DNA from: Brucella rhizosphaerae
GTDB lineage: Bacteria; Pseudomonadota; Alphaproteobacteria; Rhizobiales; Rhizobiaceae
Assembly (NCBI RefSeq): GCF_002252475.1
Contig: NZ_NNRK01000026.1
Span: 310,001-374,000 of the forward strand
DNA: 64,000 nt
Reading direction: 5' to 3'
The notes under the pieces are model-generated. The model did not search any database. It saw only the letters and a list, made by a program, of their open reading frames with translations, and was not told where the DNA came from. Shown one piece after another: positions 18,749 through 28,627 of this stretch (position 1 is the stretch's first letter; each line of letters opens with the position of its first letter). The position numbers and the translations under genes were made by a program.

Positions 18749-18848
18749 GAAGCGTCACGCACACTATATTGTGGCGACGATAGCGATTATCATCGCCCTG
18801 ACGTTTGCAACTGTCGGACCTTGAATCTGACGAGGATGGAGAACGCCA

Positions 18849-20372
18849 ATGCCTGCAGTGCAGGAGACCATTGATCAGGTTCGCGGCTTGGACGTGGACC
18901 AGTACAAGTACGGCTTCGAAACAACAATCGAAACCGAGAAGGCCCCAAAGGGTCTTAATGAAGATATCATTCGCTTCATTTCCGCCAAGAAAGACGAGCC
19001 GGAATGGATGCTTGAGTGGCGTCTGAAAGCCTATGAACGCTGGCTCACTATGGAAGAGCCAACATGGGCACGCGTCGAGTATCCCAAGATCGACTTCCAG
19101 GACGTCTATTATTATGCGGCGCCGAAGAATCAATCTGGCCCAAAGTCGCTTGATGAAGTCGACCCTGAATTGCTTCGTACATATGAAAAGCTTGGTATTC
19201 CTCTGCGCGAGCAGGAAATCCTTGCTGGCGTGCGCAAACAGGGCGATCCGAGCGAAATCGACGGAAACCCATCGGATAGCGTCTATGCATCGGGCCGCGT
19301 GGCTGTTGATGCTGTGTTCGACAGTGTTTCAGTTGTCACGACCTTCAAGGCAGAACTTGCTAAAGCGGGCGTGATCTTCTGTTCGATCTCGGAAGCCATT
19401 CGTGAGCATCCAGAACTGGTTCAGAAGTATCTTGCTTCGGTTGTTCCTGTTTCGGACAACTACTATGCGACGCTCAATTCGGCTGTCTTTACTGACGGTT
19501 CGTTCGTCTACGTGCCAAAGGGCGTTCGCTGCCCGATGGAGCTTTCGACCTATTTCCGTATCAATGAAAAAAATACGGGTCAGTTCGAACGCACGCTCAT
19601 CATCGCGGAAGAAGGCGCTTACGTCTCCTATCTCGAAGGCTGCACCGCACCACAGCGCGATGAAAACCAGCTTCATGCAGCAGTCGTTGAATTGATCGCG
19701 CTTGATGATGCCGAGATCAAGTATTCGACCGTTCAGAACTGGTATCCGGGCGATAGCAGCGGCAAGGGCGGCATCTATAACTTCGTTACCAAGCGTGGCG
19801 ATTGCCGTGGGAACAACTCCAAGATTTCTTGGACACAGGTTGAAACCGGCTCCGCAATCACCTGGAAATACCCATCCTGCATTCTGCGTGGCGATAATTC
19901 GCGCGGAGAGTTCTACTCGATTGCCGTATCGAACGGCTATCAGCAGATCGATAGCGGCACCAAGATGATCCATCTCGGCAAGAACACGTCGAGCCGCATC
20001 ATCTCGAAGGGTATTTCGGCAGGCAATTCCAACAATACCTATCGCGGTCAGGTTTCAGCGCATCGCAAAGCTGAAAACGCCCGCAACTTCACCCAGTGCG
20101 ACTCGCTCCTGATCGGCAACGATTGCGGTGCGCATACTGTGCCCTATATCGAGGCAAAAAACGCCACGGCACAGTTTGAGCACGAGGCAACCACCTCCAA
20201 GATTTCCGAAGACCAGCTGTTCTACGTCATGCAGCGCGGAATTCCGCAAGAGGAGGCAATCGCCCTCATCGTCAATGGTTTTGTGAAGGAAGTTATTCAG
20301 GAACTGCCAATGGAATTCGCCGTTGAGGCGCAGAAGTTGATTGGCATTTCGCTTGAGGGCAGCGTCGGTTAA
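18849..20372 (+). CDS. sufB: Fe-S cluster assembly scaffold SufB
   Basis: SufB is the main scaffold subunit of the SufBC2D complex, where new Fe-S clusters are built. The 507 residues carry the typical C-terminal core: [35 protein letters not shown] and [10 protein letters not shown], followed by [20 protein letters not shown]. The conserved Cys in TQCDSLL and the nearby His and Glu residues are the likely cluster and sulfur-transfer ligands. GGATGGAG lies ahead of ATG 18849. It is followed by sufC after 112 bases. Confidence 0.97.
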   Translation: MPAVQETIDQVRGLDVDQYKYGFETTIETEKAPKGLNEDIIRFISAKKDEPEWMLEWRLKAYERWLTMEEPTWARVEYPKIDFQDVYYYAAPKNQSGPKSLDEVDPELLRTYEKLGIPLREQEILAGVRKQGDPSEIDGNPSDSVYASGRVAVDAVFDSVSVVTTFKAELAKAGVIFCSISEAIREHPELVQKYLASVVPVSDNYYATLNSAVFTDGSFVYVPKGVRCPMELSTYFRINEKNTGQFERTLIIAEEGAYVSYLEGCTAPQRDENQLHAAVVELIALDDAEIKYSTVQNWYPGDSSGKGGIYNFVTKRGDCRGNNSKISWTQVETGSAITWKYPSCILRGDNSRGEFYSIAVSNGYQQIDSGTKMIHLGKNTSSRIISKGISAGNSNNTYRGQVSAHRKAENARNFTQCDSLLIGNDCGAHTVPYIEAKNATAQFEHEATTSKISEDQLFYVMQRGIPQEEAIALIVNGFVKEVIQELPMEFAVEAQKLIGISLEGSVG

Positions 20373-20484
20373 TTCGGCCCCCTGAATAGCTAACTGCCTT
20401 CCTGCATCCGATTTTCTGGCCAGCCCTTTAACTGGCATAAGCAGTCCTTCTGAAAGGCTGCGTTGAGAGACAAGGTTTATACCC

Positions 20485-21240
20485 ATGCTTGAGATCAAGA
20501 ACCTTCATGCAAAGATCGCCGATACAGACACCGAAATCATCCGTGGTCTGAATCTCACCGTGAACAAGGGCGAAGTTGCTGCCATCATGGGCCCGAACGG
20601 CTCTGGCAAGTCGACACTGTCCTATATTCTCGCGGGTCGTGATGACTATGAAGTCACCGAAGGCGATATTCTTTACAACGGCGAGTCGATCCTTGAACTG
20701 GATCCAGCTGAACGCGCTGCCAAGGGCATCTTCCTTGCGTTCCAGTACCCGATGGAAATTCCAGGCGTTGCAACGATGGAATTCCTCAAGGTTGCTATGA
20801 ACAGCCAGCGCAAGGCTCGTGGCGAAGCTGAATTGAAAATCCCGGAGTTCATCAAGCGCGTTAAAGACGTTGCCGGTGGTCTTAATATCGATATGGCTAT
20901 GTTGAAGCGTCCGCTGAATGTCGGATTCTCGGGCGGTGAAAAGAAGCGCGCAGAAATCCTGCAGATGCAGCTTCTTGAGCCAAGCCTCTGTGTACTCGAT
21001 GAAACCGATTCCGGCCTCGATATCGATGCTCTGAAGATCGTTTCAGACGGTGTGAATGCACTCCGTTCGCCTGACCGTGCAGTCATCGTGATCACGCACT
21101 ATCAGCGCCTGCTCGAATATATTGTGCCGGATAGCGTTCACGTTCTTTACAAGGGACAGGTCATCAAGTCGGGTGACAAGACACTTGCTCTTCATCTTGA
21201 AGAAAACGGTTATGCTGACGTAATCGGCGAAGCTGCTTGA
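20485..21240 (+). CDS. sufC: Fe-S cluster assembly ATPase SufC
   Basis: SufC is the ABC-type ATPase that drives conformational change in SufBC2D. Its 251 residues hold Walker A (GPNGSGKST), the ABC signature (FSGGEKKR), Walker B (LCVLDETDSGLD) and the switch His (VITHYQRLL). SufC proteins have this DETDSGLD variant, which separates them from transport ATPases. The sufD start lies 13 bases downstream with a GGAGGGATGG site, so the two are translated together. Confidence 0.97.
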   Translation: MLEIKNLHAKIADTDTEIIRGLNLTVNKGEVAAIMGPNGSGKSTLSYILAGRDDYEVTEGDILYNGESILELDPAERAAKGIFLAFQYPMEIPGVATMEFLKVAMNSQRKARGEAELKIPEFIKRVKDVAGGLNIDMAMLKRPLNVGFSGGEKKRAEILQMQLLEPSLCVLDETDSGLDIDALKIVSDGVNALRSPDRAVIVITHYQRLLEYIVPDSVHVLYKGQVIKSGDKTLALHLEENGYADVIGEAA

Positions 21241-21253
21241 GGAGGGATGGATC

Positions 21254-22531
21254 ATGAATATCCAGACCGCTCCCACTGCAAAGCCGAGAACGTCGGCTGA
21301 AAGCGCGCTGATCGACAACTTTGCCACCCGCATGGGCGAATTGCCCGGTAATGGCGATGTTGTCATTGCGCGTGACAATGCACTGGAAACGCTAAAAGTT
21401 CACGGCCTTCCATCGCGTCGTATCGAAAGCTGGCATTACACAGATTTCCGCACGCTGCTTAAAGGTGTTGCGGATTTCAGCTCTGCGGCGGGTACGAATA
21501 CGTTGCCTGCACTTCTCGCAGGCTCGTTCGTCATTCCTGTCAGCAATGGCGTGGCTCTCGAAGCCAAAGCGCCTGAAGGTGTATCGCTTACACGTATAAG
21601 CGATGCGCTTGCTGATGGATCACTGGCCTCCGAAATGAATGTGCGTGGCACTGACGATACGATTGGTCAGATCAATGCTGCCTATATCAGCGATGGATGG
21701 GCAATTTCGATCGCCGATGGCACGGAACTCGAAGCGCCGCTGGAACTGCAGAACATCCAGAAAACCGGGCAGGGACATACTCGCTTCCCGATGCAGATTG
21801 GTGCCGACGTCAAGGCGACGGTTGTCGAACGTCAGTCCGGTGGCGAGGGCGATGCGTTCTCTACGTCTGTAAGTCACGTCACCGTTGGTGATGGTGCTGA
21901 GATCGTATGGGTTATCCTGCGCGATTTTGGTCAGGCTACTCAGCTTGCCCAGTTCAATGCCACGATTGGCAAAGGCTCGAAGCTTACGCTTTACATCGTG
22001 AATGCTGGTGGCAAGCTGGTACGTCAGGAAGTGCACCTGAACGTCACGGGCGAAGACTCTGACTTCGAGCTTCGTGCGCTCAATCTTCTGGCAGATGATA
22101 CCCATACCGACATCACGATGACGGTTGGGCATCTGGTTGAAAATACGCGTTCGACCCAGATCATTCGCAATGTCGTCAAGGATCGCGCACGTGGCGTATT
22201 CCAGGGCATGATCCGCGTCGCGAAGATTGCTCAGAAGACCGATGCTCGTATGGCCTGCAACACGCTTCTGCTGTCTGATGACGGTGAGTTTGATGCGAAG
22301 CCAGAGCTGGAAATCTTTGCTGATGACGTCGCTTGTGGTCACGGCGCAACGGTTACGGAACTTTCCAAGGACTATCTCTTCTACCTGATGGCTCGCGGTG
22401 TTCCGGAAAACGAAGCACGTGGCCTGTTGATCAAGGCGTTCATTGCCGAGATCATCGAGGAGCTGGAAAATGAAGCTCTGGTTGAAGCACTTGAAGATGT
22501 GCTTTCGACCTGGCTTGCAGCCCACGCTTGA
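21254..22531 (+). CDS. sufD: Fe-S cluster assembly protein SufD
   Basis: SufD is the SufB paralogue that partners it in the scaffold and is linked to iron entry. It has 425 residues. The N-terminal third is divergent and helical (SRRIESWHYTDFRTLL). The beta-helix core and C-terminal helical domain match the family (ARMACNTLLLSDDGEFDAKPELEIFADDVACGHGATV, shown in part). The conserved Cys-Gly-His segment DDVACGHGA near residue 358 is present. A strong hairpin directly after the stop separates it from sufS. Confidence 0.95.
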   Translation: MNIQTAPTAKPRTSAESALIDNFATRMGELPGNGDVVIARDNALETLKVHGLPSRRIESWHYTDFRTLLKGVADFSSAAGTNTLPALLAGSFVIPVSNGVALEAKAPEGVSLTRISDALADGSLASEMNVRGTDDTIGQINAAYISDGWAISIADGTELEAPLELQNIQKTGQGHTRFPMQIGADVKATVVERQSGGEGDAFSTSVSHVTVGDGAEIVWVILRDFGQATQLAQFNATIGKGSKLTLYIVNAGGKLVRQEVHLNVTGEDSDFELRALNLLADDTHTDITMTVGHLVENTRSTQIIRNVVKDRARGVFQGMIRVAKIAQKTDARMACNTLLLSDDGEFDAKPELEIFADDVACGHGATVTELSKDYLFYLMARGVPENEARGLLIKAFIAEIIEELENEALVEALEDVLSTWLAAHA

Positions 22532-22539
22532 TTGAGCAG

Positions 22540-22569
22540 GGCGAAGTGAGTTGTTCACTTCGCCTTTTC
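22540..22569 (+). terminator. Terminator-like hairpin inside the suf operon
   Basis: GGCGAAGTGA-GTTGT-TCACTTCGCC is a perfect 10-bp stem followed by TTTTCT. It lies 8 bases after the sufD stop and 37 bases before the sufS start. By form it is an intrinsic terminator. As sufS continues in the same direction, it probably acts as a partial terminator that lowers sufS-sufT relative to sufBCD. Confidence 0.75.
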
Positions 22570-22606
22570 TGCCTGACTTAGCGGTCAAGCGGTAGAAGGA
22601 ACGACC

Positions 22607-23851
22607 ATGGACCAGAAGAACCCGCTCGTTGCGGCTTATGATGTCGATGCGATACGCAGGGACTTTCCGATCCTGTCACGACAGGTTCATGGCAAGCCGC
22701 TTGTTTATCTGGATAATGGTGCTTCTGCGCAAAAGCCGCAAAGCGTCATAGATGCTGTTACTCATGCATATGCAAACGAATATGCAAATGTGCATCGCGG
22801 TCTGCACTTTCTTTCGAATGCCGCGACAGACGCTTACGAAAAGTCGCGCGAAACAGTTCGACGTTTTCTGAATGCAGGTTCGGTCGACGAAATCGTCTTC
22901 ACCAAGAATGCCACTGAAGCGATCAATACGGTCGCTTATGGTTATGGTATGCCCAATATCGGCGAGGGCGATGAAATCCTCTTGTCGATCATGGAACATC
23001 ACTCCAATATCGTCCCATGGCATTTTATCCGTGAACGGCAGGGTGCAAAGCTCGTCTTCACGCCAGTGGATGACGATGGCGTTTTCCATATCGAGGAATT
23101 CGAAAAGCGTCTGACTGAACGCACCAAGCTTGTCGCAATCACGCATATGTCCAATGCTCTTGGCACAGTGACGCCGATCAAGCAGATCGTTGAGCTGGCG
23201 CATGCACGTGGTATTCCTGTGTTGGTTGATGGCAGTCAGGGCGCGGTTCATCTGCCTGTCGATGTGCAGGATCTTGGCTGTGACTGGTATGTCTTTACCG
23301 GCCACAAGGTCTACGGCCCATCGGGCATTGGCGTTCTTTATGGCCGTGCAGAAATGCTTGAAAAGATGCGCCCATTCCAGGGCGGCGGCGAAATGATCGA
23401 GGAAGTGACGGAAGAAAACGTCACTTACAATCATCCGCCACACCGCTTTGAAGCAGGCACGCCTCCAATCGTTCAGGCGATAGGGCTGGGTGCGGCTCTC
23501 GAATATATGGAAAAGATCGGCCGTCATGCGATCCTCGCGCATGAAGAAGACTTGCGTGACTACGCGCATGAACAGTTGGGAAAAATCAATTCTCTGCGGA
23601 TCTATGGCAATGCACCGGATAAGGGCGCAATCATTTCTTTTGCCCTTGAAGGCATCCATGCGCATGATGTCTCAATGGTCATTGACCGGGCAGGGGTTGC
23701 TGTGCGTGCGGGTACGCATTGCGCACAGCCGCTCTTGAAACGCTTTGGTGTCACCTCTACATGCCGTGCATCGTTCGGGATGTATAATACCCGAGCTGAA
23801 GTCGACGCTCTGGCAGAAGCCTTGGAAAAGGCAAGGAAGTTTTTCGGATGA
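22607..23851 (+). CDS. sufS: Cysteine desulfurase SufS (class II)
   Basis: SufS supplies persulfide sulfur to the SufBCD scaffold. It has 414 residues. PLP binds Lys234 in FTGHKVYG, and the active Cys372 lies in VRAGTHCAQPLL, the short class II loop. The C-terminal SFGMYNTRAEVDAL is also typical. SufS usually needs SufE or SufU to relay sulfur; neither gene is seen in this window. The stop codon overlaps the start of sufT by four bases (ATGA), so the two are translationally coupled. Confidence 0.97.
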   Translation: MDQKNPLVAAYDVDAIRRDFPILSRQVHGKPLVYLDNGASAQKPQSVIDAVTHAYANEYANVHRGLHFLSNAATDAYEKSRETVRRFLNAGSVDEIVFTKNATEAINTVAYGYGMPNIGEGDEILLSIMEHHSNIVPWHFIRERQGAKLVFTPVDDDGVFHIEEFEKRLTERTKLVAITHMSNALGTVTPIKQIVELAHARGIPVLVDGSQGAVHLPVDVQDLGCDWYVFTGHKVYGPSGIGVLYGRAEMLEKMRPFQGGGEMIEEVTEENVTYNHPPHRFEAGTPPIVQAIGLGAALEYMEKIGRHAILAHEEDLRDYAHEQLGKINSLRIYGNAPDKGAIISFALEGIHAHDVSMVIDRAGVAVRAGTHCAQPLLKRFGVTSTCRASFGMYNTRAEVDALAEALEKARKFFG

Positions 23852-24267
23852 CCGAGATCGAACAAAAAGTTCAGGAACAGACTGAAGCAACAATCGACGA
23901 TGCAGCTGCATCGGAGGAAGGGAAGTCTGTATTCTCTGCTTCTGCGCTACCGCAAGAAGAACTGCTTCGCTTGACGGACGACATCATTGCTGCGTTGAAG
24001 ACAGTTTATGACCCCGAAATCCCCGCTGATATCTATGAGCTCGGTCTCATCTACAAGATCGATATTGAAGATGATCGCACGGTCAAAATCGAAATGACGC
24101 TGACCGCACCCGGATGCCCGGTTGCCGGCGAAATGCCGGGCTGGGTCGAGAACGCGGTTAGTGCAGTAGAAGGCGTGTCCATGGTCGAAGTCGCAATGAC
24201 TTTCGATCCGCCATGGAGTGCTGATCGTATGTCGGAAGAAGCGCAGGTCGCTGTCGGCTGGTACTAA
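23848..24267 (+). CDS. sufT: SUF-associated MIP18/DUF59 protein SufT
   Basis: SufT-type proteins assist maturation or delivery of Fe-S clusters to client proteins. The 139 residues have a variable acidic N-terminus (about 40 residues) and a MIP18/DUF59 domain: YDPEIPADIYELGLIYKI, TLTAPGCPVAGEMPGWV and FDPPWSADRMSEEA. The invariant Cys sits in APGCPVA. It overlaps sufS by four bases and ends the operon, followed at once by a strong terminator. In Agrobacterium sufA follows here; in this window sufA is at 28717-29097 on the other strand. Confidence 0.93.
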   Translation: MTEIEQKVQEQTEATIDDAAASEEGKSVFSASALPQEELLRLTDDIIAALKTVYDPEIPADIYELGLIYKIDIEDDRTVKIEMTLTAPGCPVAGEMPGWVENAVSAVEGVSMVEVAMTFDPPWSADRMSEEAQVAVGWY

Positions 24268-24274
24268 AATTGAC

Positions 24275-24304
24275 AAAAAAGCCCCGCAATGCGGGGCTTT
24301 TTTG
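24275..24304. terminator. Intrinsic terminator after sufT
   Basis: AAAAAAGCCCCGC-AAT-GCGGGGCTTTTTT is flanked by A-runs and T-runs. It ends the suf operon and can also serve the converging glycosyltransferase gene. Confidence 0.92.
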
Positions 24305-24313
24305 TATCTTGGA

Positions 24314-25285
24314 TCAGTATCCTGTCGTATTCGCGTAATGCATCGAGTTTTTTCCGAAACAGCCCTGCAACAGACCAACCAATCCGCCAAGAGCCGTTGC
24401 CGATGAAACAAGTCCCTGACCGCCTCTGAACGGTATGGACAGCACTGTGCCCAAAAACTTGAATGCGCGGCCGGCAACCTTCAGCGGTAGCCTTTTCAGT
24501 GTCTTGCCCGGATTCTCGCGATAGCGCGCACCAAATTCCGTGATGTTATGATCGCGATTGCGGCGATAATGATAGCTCAGTGTCAAACGGGACGAGGGTA
24601 CTGTCTCATAGACGATAGCGTCACAGGCCCAACCTGTTCTCGCTCCAAGTGACTTTGATTTTGCCCAAAGATTCCAATCTTCGCCGCCTGTCAGGCCAAA
24701 GTGAGAATCAAAGCGCAATCCTGTGCTGCGGAAAAAATCCAGCTTTCCCATCCAACTGCCTGTTGCGACTTTGATCGAATCCCCGCGGCCTGTTTCACAT
24801 TTGCGACGGCATTTTTTTTCAGACTTGTAGCCGCTACGTTCAATGCCAGACCAAACCAATTTTTGCAGAAATGAAAGCTTCTCATCAAAAGGTTTTGGCC
24901 TGACGGGCGAGCCGATGATGTCGAGATCAAGACGATCCCGTTCAGCGAGCAGGGTGATGAGCCATTCAGGCTCCACAAACTCGTCATCGTCTACATAGAC
25001 GAGAAAATCGAAACCTTGCTCAATAGCATGATTGAGTGCGCGATTTCGCGCCGAAGAAATGCCCAAAACGCCTTCGATAATGTAGTCGATCTGATCCTCA
25101 GGCATCAGCGCGCGGAAACCTTCAACAGTTTCATCGAGCGTTGGAGAAAAATTATTCTCGACAATAAGAAATGTAATAGAAGCATTATCCGGCTTCTTTA
25201 TTAAAGCAAGTGATGAAAAAAGATTGCAGAGCATTTTCGGTCTGCTGCGAGTGACGACGGAAACACATATGCGCCGCTGTTGCAT
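24314..25285 (-). CDS. Glycosyltransferase family 2
   Basis: This 323-residue GT-A fold enzyme probably adds a sugar to a surface polysaccharide or lipid. The N-terminus VSVVTRSRP and the acceptor region GVLGISSARNRALNHA are typical of GT2, and YVDDDEFVEPEWL holds the metal-binding DxD. The region GLTGGEDWNLWAKSK matches the downstream ED motif. The last 60 residues are basic and mildly hydrophobic. There is no clear ribosome site before ATG 25285, and the upstream DNA is notably AT-rich. It sits directly beyond the 3' end of tRNA-Thr with no polysaccharide partners nearby, which may indicate acquisition by transfer. Confidence 0.85.
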   Translation of the reverse strand: MQQRRICVSVVTRSRPKMLCNLFSSLALIKKPDNASITFLIVENNFSPTLDETVEGFRALMPEDQIDYIIEGVLGISSARNRALNHAIEQGFDFLVYVDDDEFVEPEWLITLLAERDRLDLDIIGSPVRPKPFDEKLSFLQKLVWSGIERSGYKSEKKCRRKCETGRGDSIKVATGSWMGKLDFFRSTGLRFDSHFGLTGGEDWNLWAKSKSLGARTGWACDAIVYETVPSSRLTLSYHYRRNRDHNITEFGARYRENPGKTLKRLPLKVAGRAFKFLGTVLSIPFRGGQGLVSSATALGGLVGLLQGCFGKNSMHYANTTGY

Positions 25286-25466
25286 GATATATTAAACCAA
25301 AAAAGTTTATTTGCGATATTATGTATGCTTATTATATATTTTGCATAAGTGCAATAGTTGCAGAAAAGTAACGTTGCAACTTTGAACAACAGAAAAGTTC
25401 TCTTATTCTTGAAGGTATATCAATGTCACAGGGAAATAAAGTAAAGCGCTTGGTGTAGTGCGCTAG

Positions 25467-25542
<76 letters not shown>

Positions 25543-25679
25543 ACTGGCGTCGAATTAGCATAATTCCAGCGCGTGTAAAGCGAAAATTCACATTCAGGGG
25601 GTGATGGTAAGCAGGTTTTGCATATGATAGCCATCTAGCCTGTGGAAACTGCACCGGCTGGCGCATTGGAACGGATAAT

Positions 25680-26453
25680 ATGGACGATAAATCCCTGGCG
25701 ATTCACTTTCTCTCATCGGGAACACAAGAATCACTTGCAGCTCAGAAAGAGCTGGTGAAACGTTACGGGCATGTTGCAGCCGAAGACGCAGATGCGGTTG
25801 TGGCCCTTGGTGGCGACGGCACGATGTTGCAGGCTTTGCGCGACTTTATGAACAGCGGCATACCAGTATATGGCATGAACCGTGGCTCGGTCGGGTTCCT
25901 TATGAATGAGTTCAGCGTGGATGATCTGCCCGCGCGCATTCATGCAGCGCAGAAAGAAATGATCCGTCCGCTGGAGATGATTGCTGAAACGCAGCATGCC
26001 CCACCGTTCAAGGCGCTTGCAATCAACGAAGTTTCGCTTTTCAGGCAATCTTATCAGGCAGCAAAGGTGCGCATCACCATAGACGGCAAGGTGCGGCTTG
26101 AGGAGCTGGTTTGTGATGGCGTCATGGTTGCGACCCCTGCAGGCTCCACGGCCTACAATCTTTCTGCACAGGGTCCAATTTTGCCACTTGAAGCTCCGCT
26201 TCTGGCTTTGACACCCGTAAGTCCCTTTCGGCCAAGGCGTTGGGGTGGGGCGCTTCTGCCAAAGCATGTAACCGTACGAATGGATTTGCTGGAAACAGAA
26301 AAGCGGCCGGTTAATGCGGTCGCTGATAATAACGAAGTGAAGTCGGTAAGGTCAGTCACAGTCCGTGAAGACCCAGACAGCCAGGTTGCTATTTTATTTG
26401 ATCAAAATCATTCTTGGGATGAGCGGATTTTAACAGAACAATTTAGACATTAG
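25680..26453 (+). CDS. nadK: NAD kinase
   Basis: NadK phosphorylates NAD to NADP in the cytoplasm. It has 257 residues, the compact alphaproteobacterial form. The GGDGTMLQALR motif binds phosphate and supplies the catalytic Asp, and NEVSLFR and DGVMVATPAGSTAYNLSAQGP form the substrate site. The C-terminal half is the beta-sandwich domain. It stands alone between tRNA-Thr and an RNA helicase gene. Confidence 0.96.
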   Translation: MDDKSLAIHFLSSGTQESLAAQKELVKRYGHVAAEDADAVVALGGDGTMLQALRDFMNSGIPVYGMNRGSVGFLMNEFSVDDLPARIHAAQKEMIRPLEMIAETQHAPPFKALAINEVSLFRQSYQAAKVRITIDGKVRLEELVCDGVMVATPAGSTAYNLSAQGPILPLEAPLLALTPVSPFRPRRWGGALLPKHVTVRMDLLETEKRPVNAVADNNEVKSVRSVTVREDPDSQVAILFDQNHSWDERILTEQFRH

Positions 26454-26461
26454 TTGGCTAT

Positions 26462-26476
26462 GATTTTAGTAAAATC
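26462..26476. repeat. AT-rich palindrome between nadK and the helicase gene
   Basis: GATTTTA-G-TAAAATC is a 7-bp perfect palindrome 8 bases after the nadK stop. It lacks the GC core of a terminator. It could be a regulator site for the helicase gene or chance in AT-rich DNA. Confidence 0.35.
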
Positions 26477-26579
26477 ACGCATTAGTGTGGAGTGAAACAC
26501 AATAAAATACAAATAAATAAGCATTTTTATATTCTTGGGCTGTATTTTAGTTGACTTTTGCACGCTGTGGACGTAGGCG

Positions 26580-28160
26580 ATGCTGCAAGAAAACGCTTAT
26601 TGCGTTGCAGACGCCTTTTCTGCCTTGGTTCCTGCGCCGGTTGACGCGGCTGCAATGACAGGATGGGTGGAATTCATTTCCAAACAGAGAGCTGCGCCTC
26701 CATTGACGACATTTGCCGAACTCGGTCTTTCCCCGAAAGTGCTCGCTGCTGTTGAAGCTGCGGGATACACCGCGCCTACACCAATTCAGGCTGGTGCCAT
26801 TCCACCTGCACTGGAGCGTCGAGATGTTCTTGGCATCGCTCAGACAGGCACGGGTAAGACAGCGTCTTTCGTGTTGCCAATGCTCCATCTTCTGGAAAAA
26901 GGTCGGGCACGCGCTCGTATGCCTCGTACGCTTATTCTTGAGCCAACGCGCGAACTCGCTGCGCAGGTTGAAGAAAATTTCGTAAAGTATGGCGTCAATC
27001 AGCGTCTGAACGTGGCTTTGCTGATCGGTGGCGTTTCGTTCGATGAACAGGAACGCAAGCTGGAACGCGGCGCAGATGTGCTCATCGCGACGCCTGGCCG
27101 TCTTCTCGATCATTTCGAGCGCGGTAAGCTGCTTCTGACCGGCGTTGAAATTCTGGTTATTGACGAAGCTGATCGCATGCTCGACATGGGGTTCATTCCT
27201 GACATCGAGCGCATTTGCAAGCTGATCCCGTTCACCCGTCAGACACTGTTTTTCTCGGCGACAATGCCGCCGGAAATCACCAAGCTGACCGAACAGTTCC
27301 TGCATTCGCCGACACGTATTGAAGTCGCGAAAGCATCTTCGACGGCTAAGACGGTTACACAGCGTCTGGTAAAGTCGGGCAAGAAGGATTGGGACAAGCG
27401 CGCAGTGTTGCGTGATCTGATCCGTGCTGAAGGTGATACGCTCAAGAACGCCATCATTTTCTGCAATCGTAAGAAGGACGTATCTGAGCTTTTCCGCTCA
27501 TTGGTTCGTCATGAGTTTGATGCTGGCGCCTTGCATGGCGATATGGATCAACGTGCGCGCATGTCGATGCTTGCCAACTTTAAGGAAGGCAAGTTGCGCC
27601 TTCTGGTTGCTTCCGATGTTGCAGCTCGTGGCCTCGATATTCCTGATGTCAGCCATGTGTTCAACTACGACATTCCTATTCATTCGGAAGATTATGTGCA
27701 CCGTATCGGTCGCACAGGTCGCGCGGGCCGTTCTGGTAAGGCGTTCACGCTCGTTACCCCTACGGACACAAAATATCTGACGGCGATCGAATCCATGATC
27801 GGTGAAAAGATCGAATGGCGTGATGGTGATCTTTCAACCTTGCCAGCGTCGGACGAATCTGAAGATACGTCACGCAAGGGCAAGAGCGTTCGTGGCAAAG
27901 GTAAAGATGCCAAGGGCAGATCGAAAGATAAGCAGAAGGTCGAGACACCTGTGATTGTTCAGGCAGATGAGCCGCAGCCAATAATCAACGAAATCAAAGA
28001 GCGTCGTGATACGATCCGCACGTCAAATGACGAGCGTCGTGGCAAGCCGCAGCATGACAACCATAAGCGTCGTCGCGATCGCGATGATGATGATGGTCCG
28101 GTGCCAGTTGGTTTCGGTAACGATATTCCAGCCTTCATGCTGATCCCGACCGGGGTTTGA
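26580..28160 (+). CDS. DEAD-box ATP-dependent RNA helicase (RhlE-like)
   Basis: This RNA helicase unwinds short RNA duplexes in ribosome assembly or mRNA decay. All motifs are visible: Q motif (FAELGLSPK with TAPTPIQ), I (AQTGTGKT), Ia (PTRELAAQ), II (DEAD in VIDEADRMLD), III (SAT), IV (IIFCNRKKDV), V (ASDVAARGLD) and VI (HRIGRTGRAG). The tail of about 110 residues is basic and disordered and probably binds RNA. The start is uncertain. ATG 26580 gives 526 residues, but the first 45 are unlike the family, and homologues usually begin near TTFAELGLS. A long AT-rich leader precedes it, as is common for cold-induced helicases. Confidence 0.93.
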   Translation: MLQENAYCVADAFSALVPAPVDAAAMTGWVEFISKQRAAPPLTTFAELGLSPKVLAAVEAAGYTAPTPIQAGAIPPALERRDVLGIAQTGTGKTASFVLPMLHLLEKGRARARMPRTLILEPTRELAAQVEENFVKYGVNQRLNVALLIGGVSFDEQERKLERGADVLIATPGRLLDHFERGKLLLTGVEILVIDEADRMLDMGFIPDIERICKLIPFTRQTLFFSATMPPEITKLTEQFLHSPTRIEVAKASSTAKTVTQRLVKSGKKDWDKRAVLRDLIRAEGDTLKNAIIFCNRKKDVSELFRSLVRHEFDAGALHGDMDQRARMSMLANFKEGKLRLLVASDVAARGLDIPDVSHVFNYDIPIHSEDYVHRIGRTGRAGRSGKAFTLVTPTDTKYLTAIESMIGEKIEWRDGDLSTLPASDESEDTSRKGKSVRGKGKDAKGRSKDKQKVETPVIVQADEPQPIINEIKERRDTIRTSNDERRGKPQHDNHKRRRDRDDDDGPVPVGFGNDIPAFMLIPTGV

Positions 28161-28180
28161 AATTTAGGTTGATAGAAATT

Positions 28181-28221
28181 AAAAAGCGCCCGTCTGTTTC
28201 AATCAGACGGGCGCTTTGTAT
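28181..28221 (+). terminator. Intrinsic terminator after the helicase gene
   Basis: AAAAAGCGCCCGTCTG and CAGACGGGCGCTTT form an 11-bp GC-rich stem followed by a short T-run. The A-run on the left may let it serve the converging gene ending at 28264. Confidence 0.88.
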
Positions 28222-28263
28222 TTTGGTATGATGTTTCGGAGAAACAAATAGTTAGAGCGGCTT

Positions 28264-28602
28264 TTATGATTTCGCTTTAACAGGGGCACTTCTGAGACTT
28301 GCTGCGAATGCCAGCCGTGCCCAATCAGTCATGATTTCGGGATCGTCATAAGCGTCGTCTGGCACGCTCCAATAAGGCATGGCGACAGGCTTGCCACTCT
28401 TGCGACTATCATAAGCCCATTGTGTCGATCCTGCTTCGATGAAGGCAGGCGCCGTCTGTGCATCAGCTTTCAGCAGCAGCTCGTCTTGAACAACGAGCGC
28501 TATAATCAATCCCTGATGATAAATACCTTTGCCGCCGAACATGCGGCGAATGCTGATCGCTCCCAAGCCTTCAAACAGATCACGTAAGGATTGGTCATCC
28601 AT
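28264..28602 (-). CDS. TfoX N-terminal domain protein
   Basis: The protein has 112 residues and consists of one TfoX/Sxy N-terminal-like domain (LFEGLGAISIRRMFGGKGIY, then GLIIALVVQDELLLKADAQTA, then MPYWSVPDDA; each shown in part). In gamma-proteobacteria the full-length protein regulates competence. The stand-alone N-terminal form is widespread and its role is not established. There is no good ribosome site before ATG 28602. A degenerate repeat lies just upstream, between it and sufA. Confidence 0.85.
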   Translation of the reverse strand: MDDQSLRDLFEGLGAISIRRMFGGKGIYHQGLIIALVVQDELLLKADAQTAPAFIEAGSTQWAYDSRKSGKPVAMPYWSVPDDAYDDPEIMTDWARLAFAASLRSAPVKAKS

Positions 28603-28627
28603 TTTAGAAACGCCGAGCGGTTAGAGT

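Noticed and set aside
21620-23665. Two frames over 320 codons antisense to sufD and sufS
   Set aside because: They are opposite well-supported genes, with protein sequence unlike any domain.
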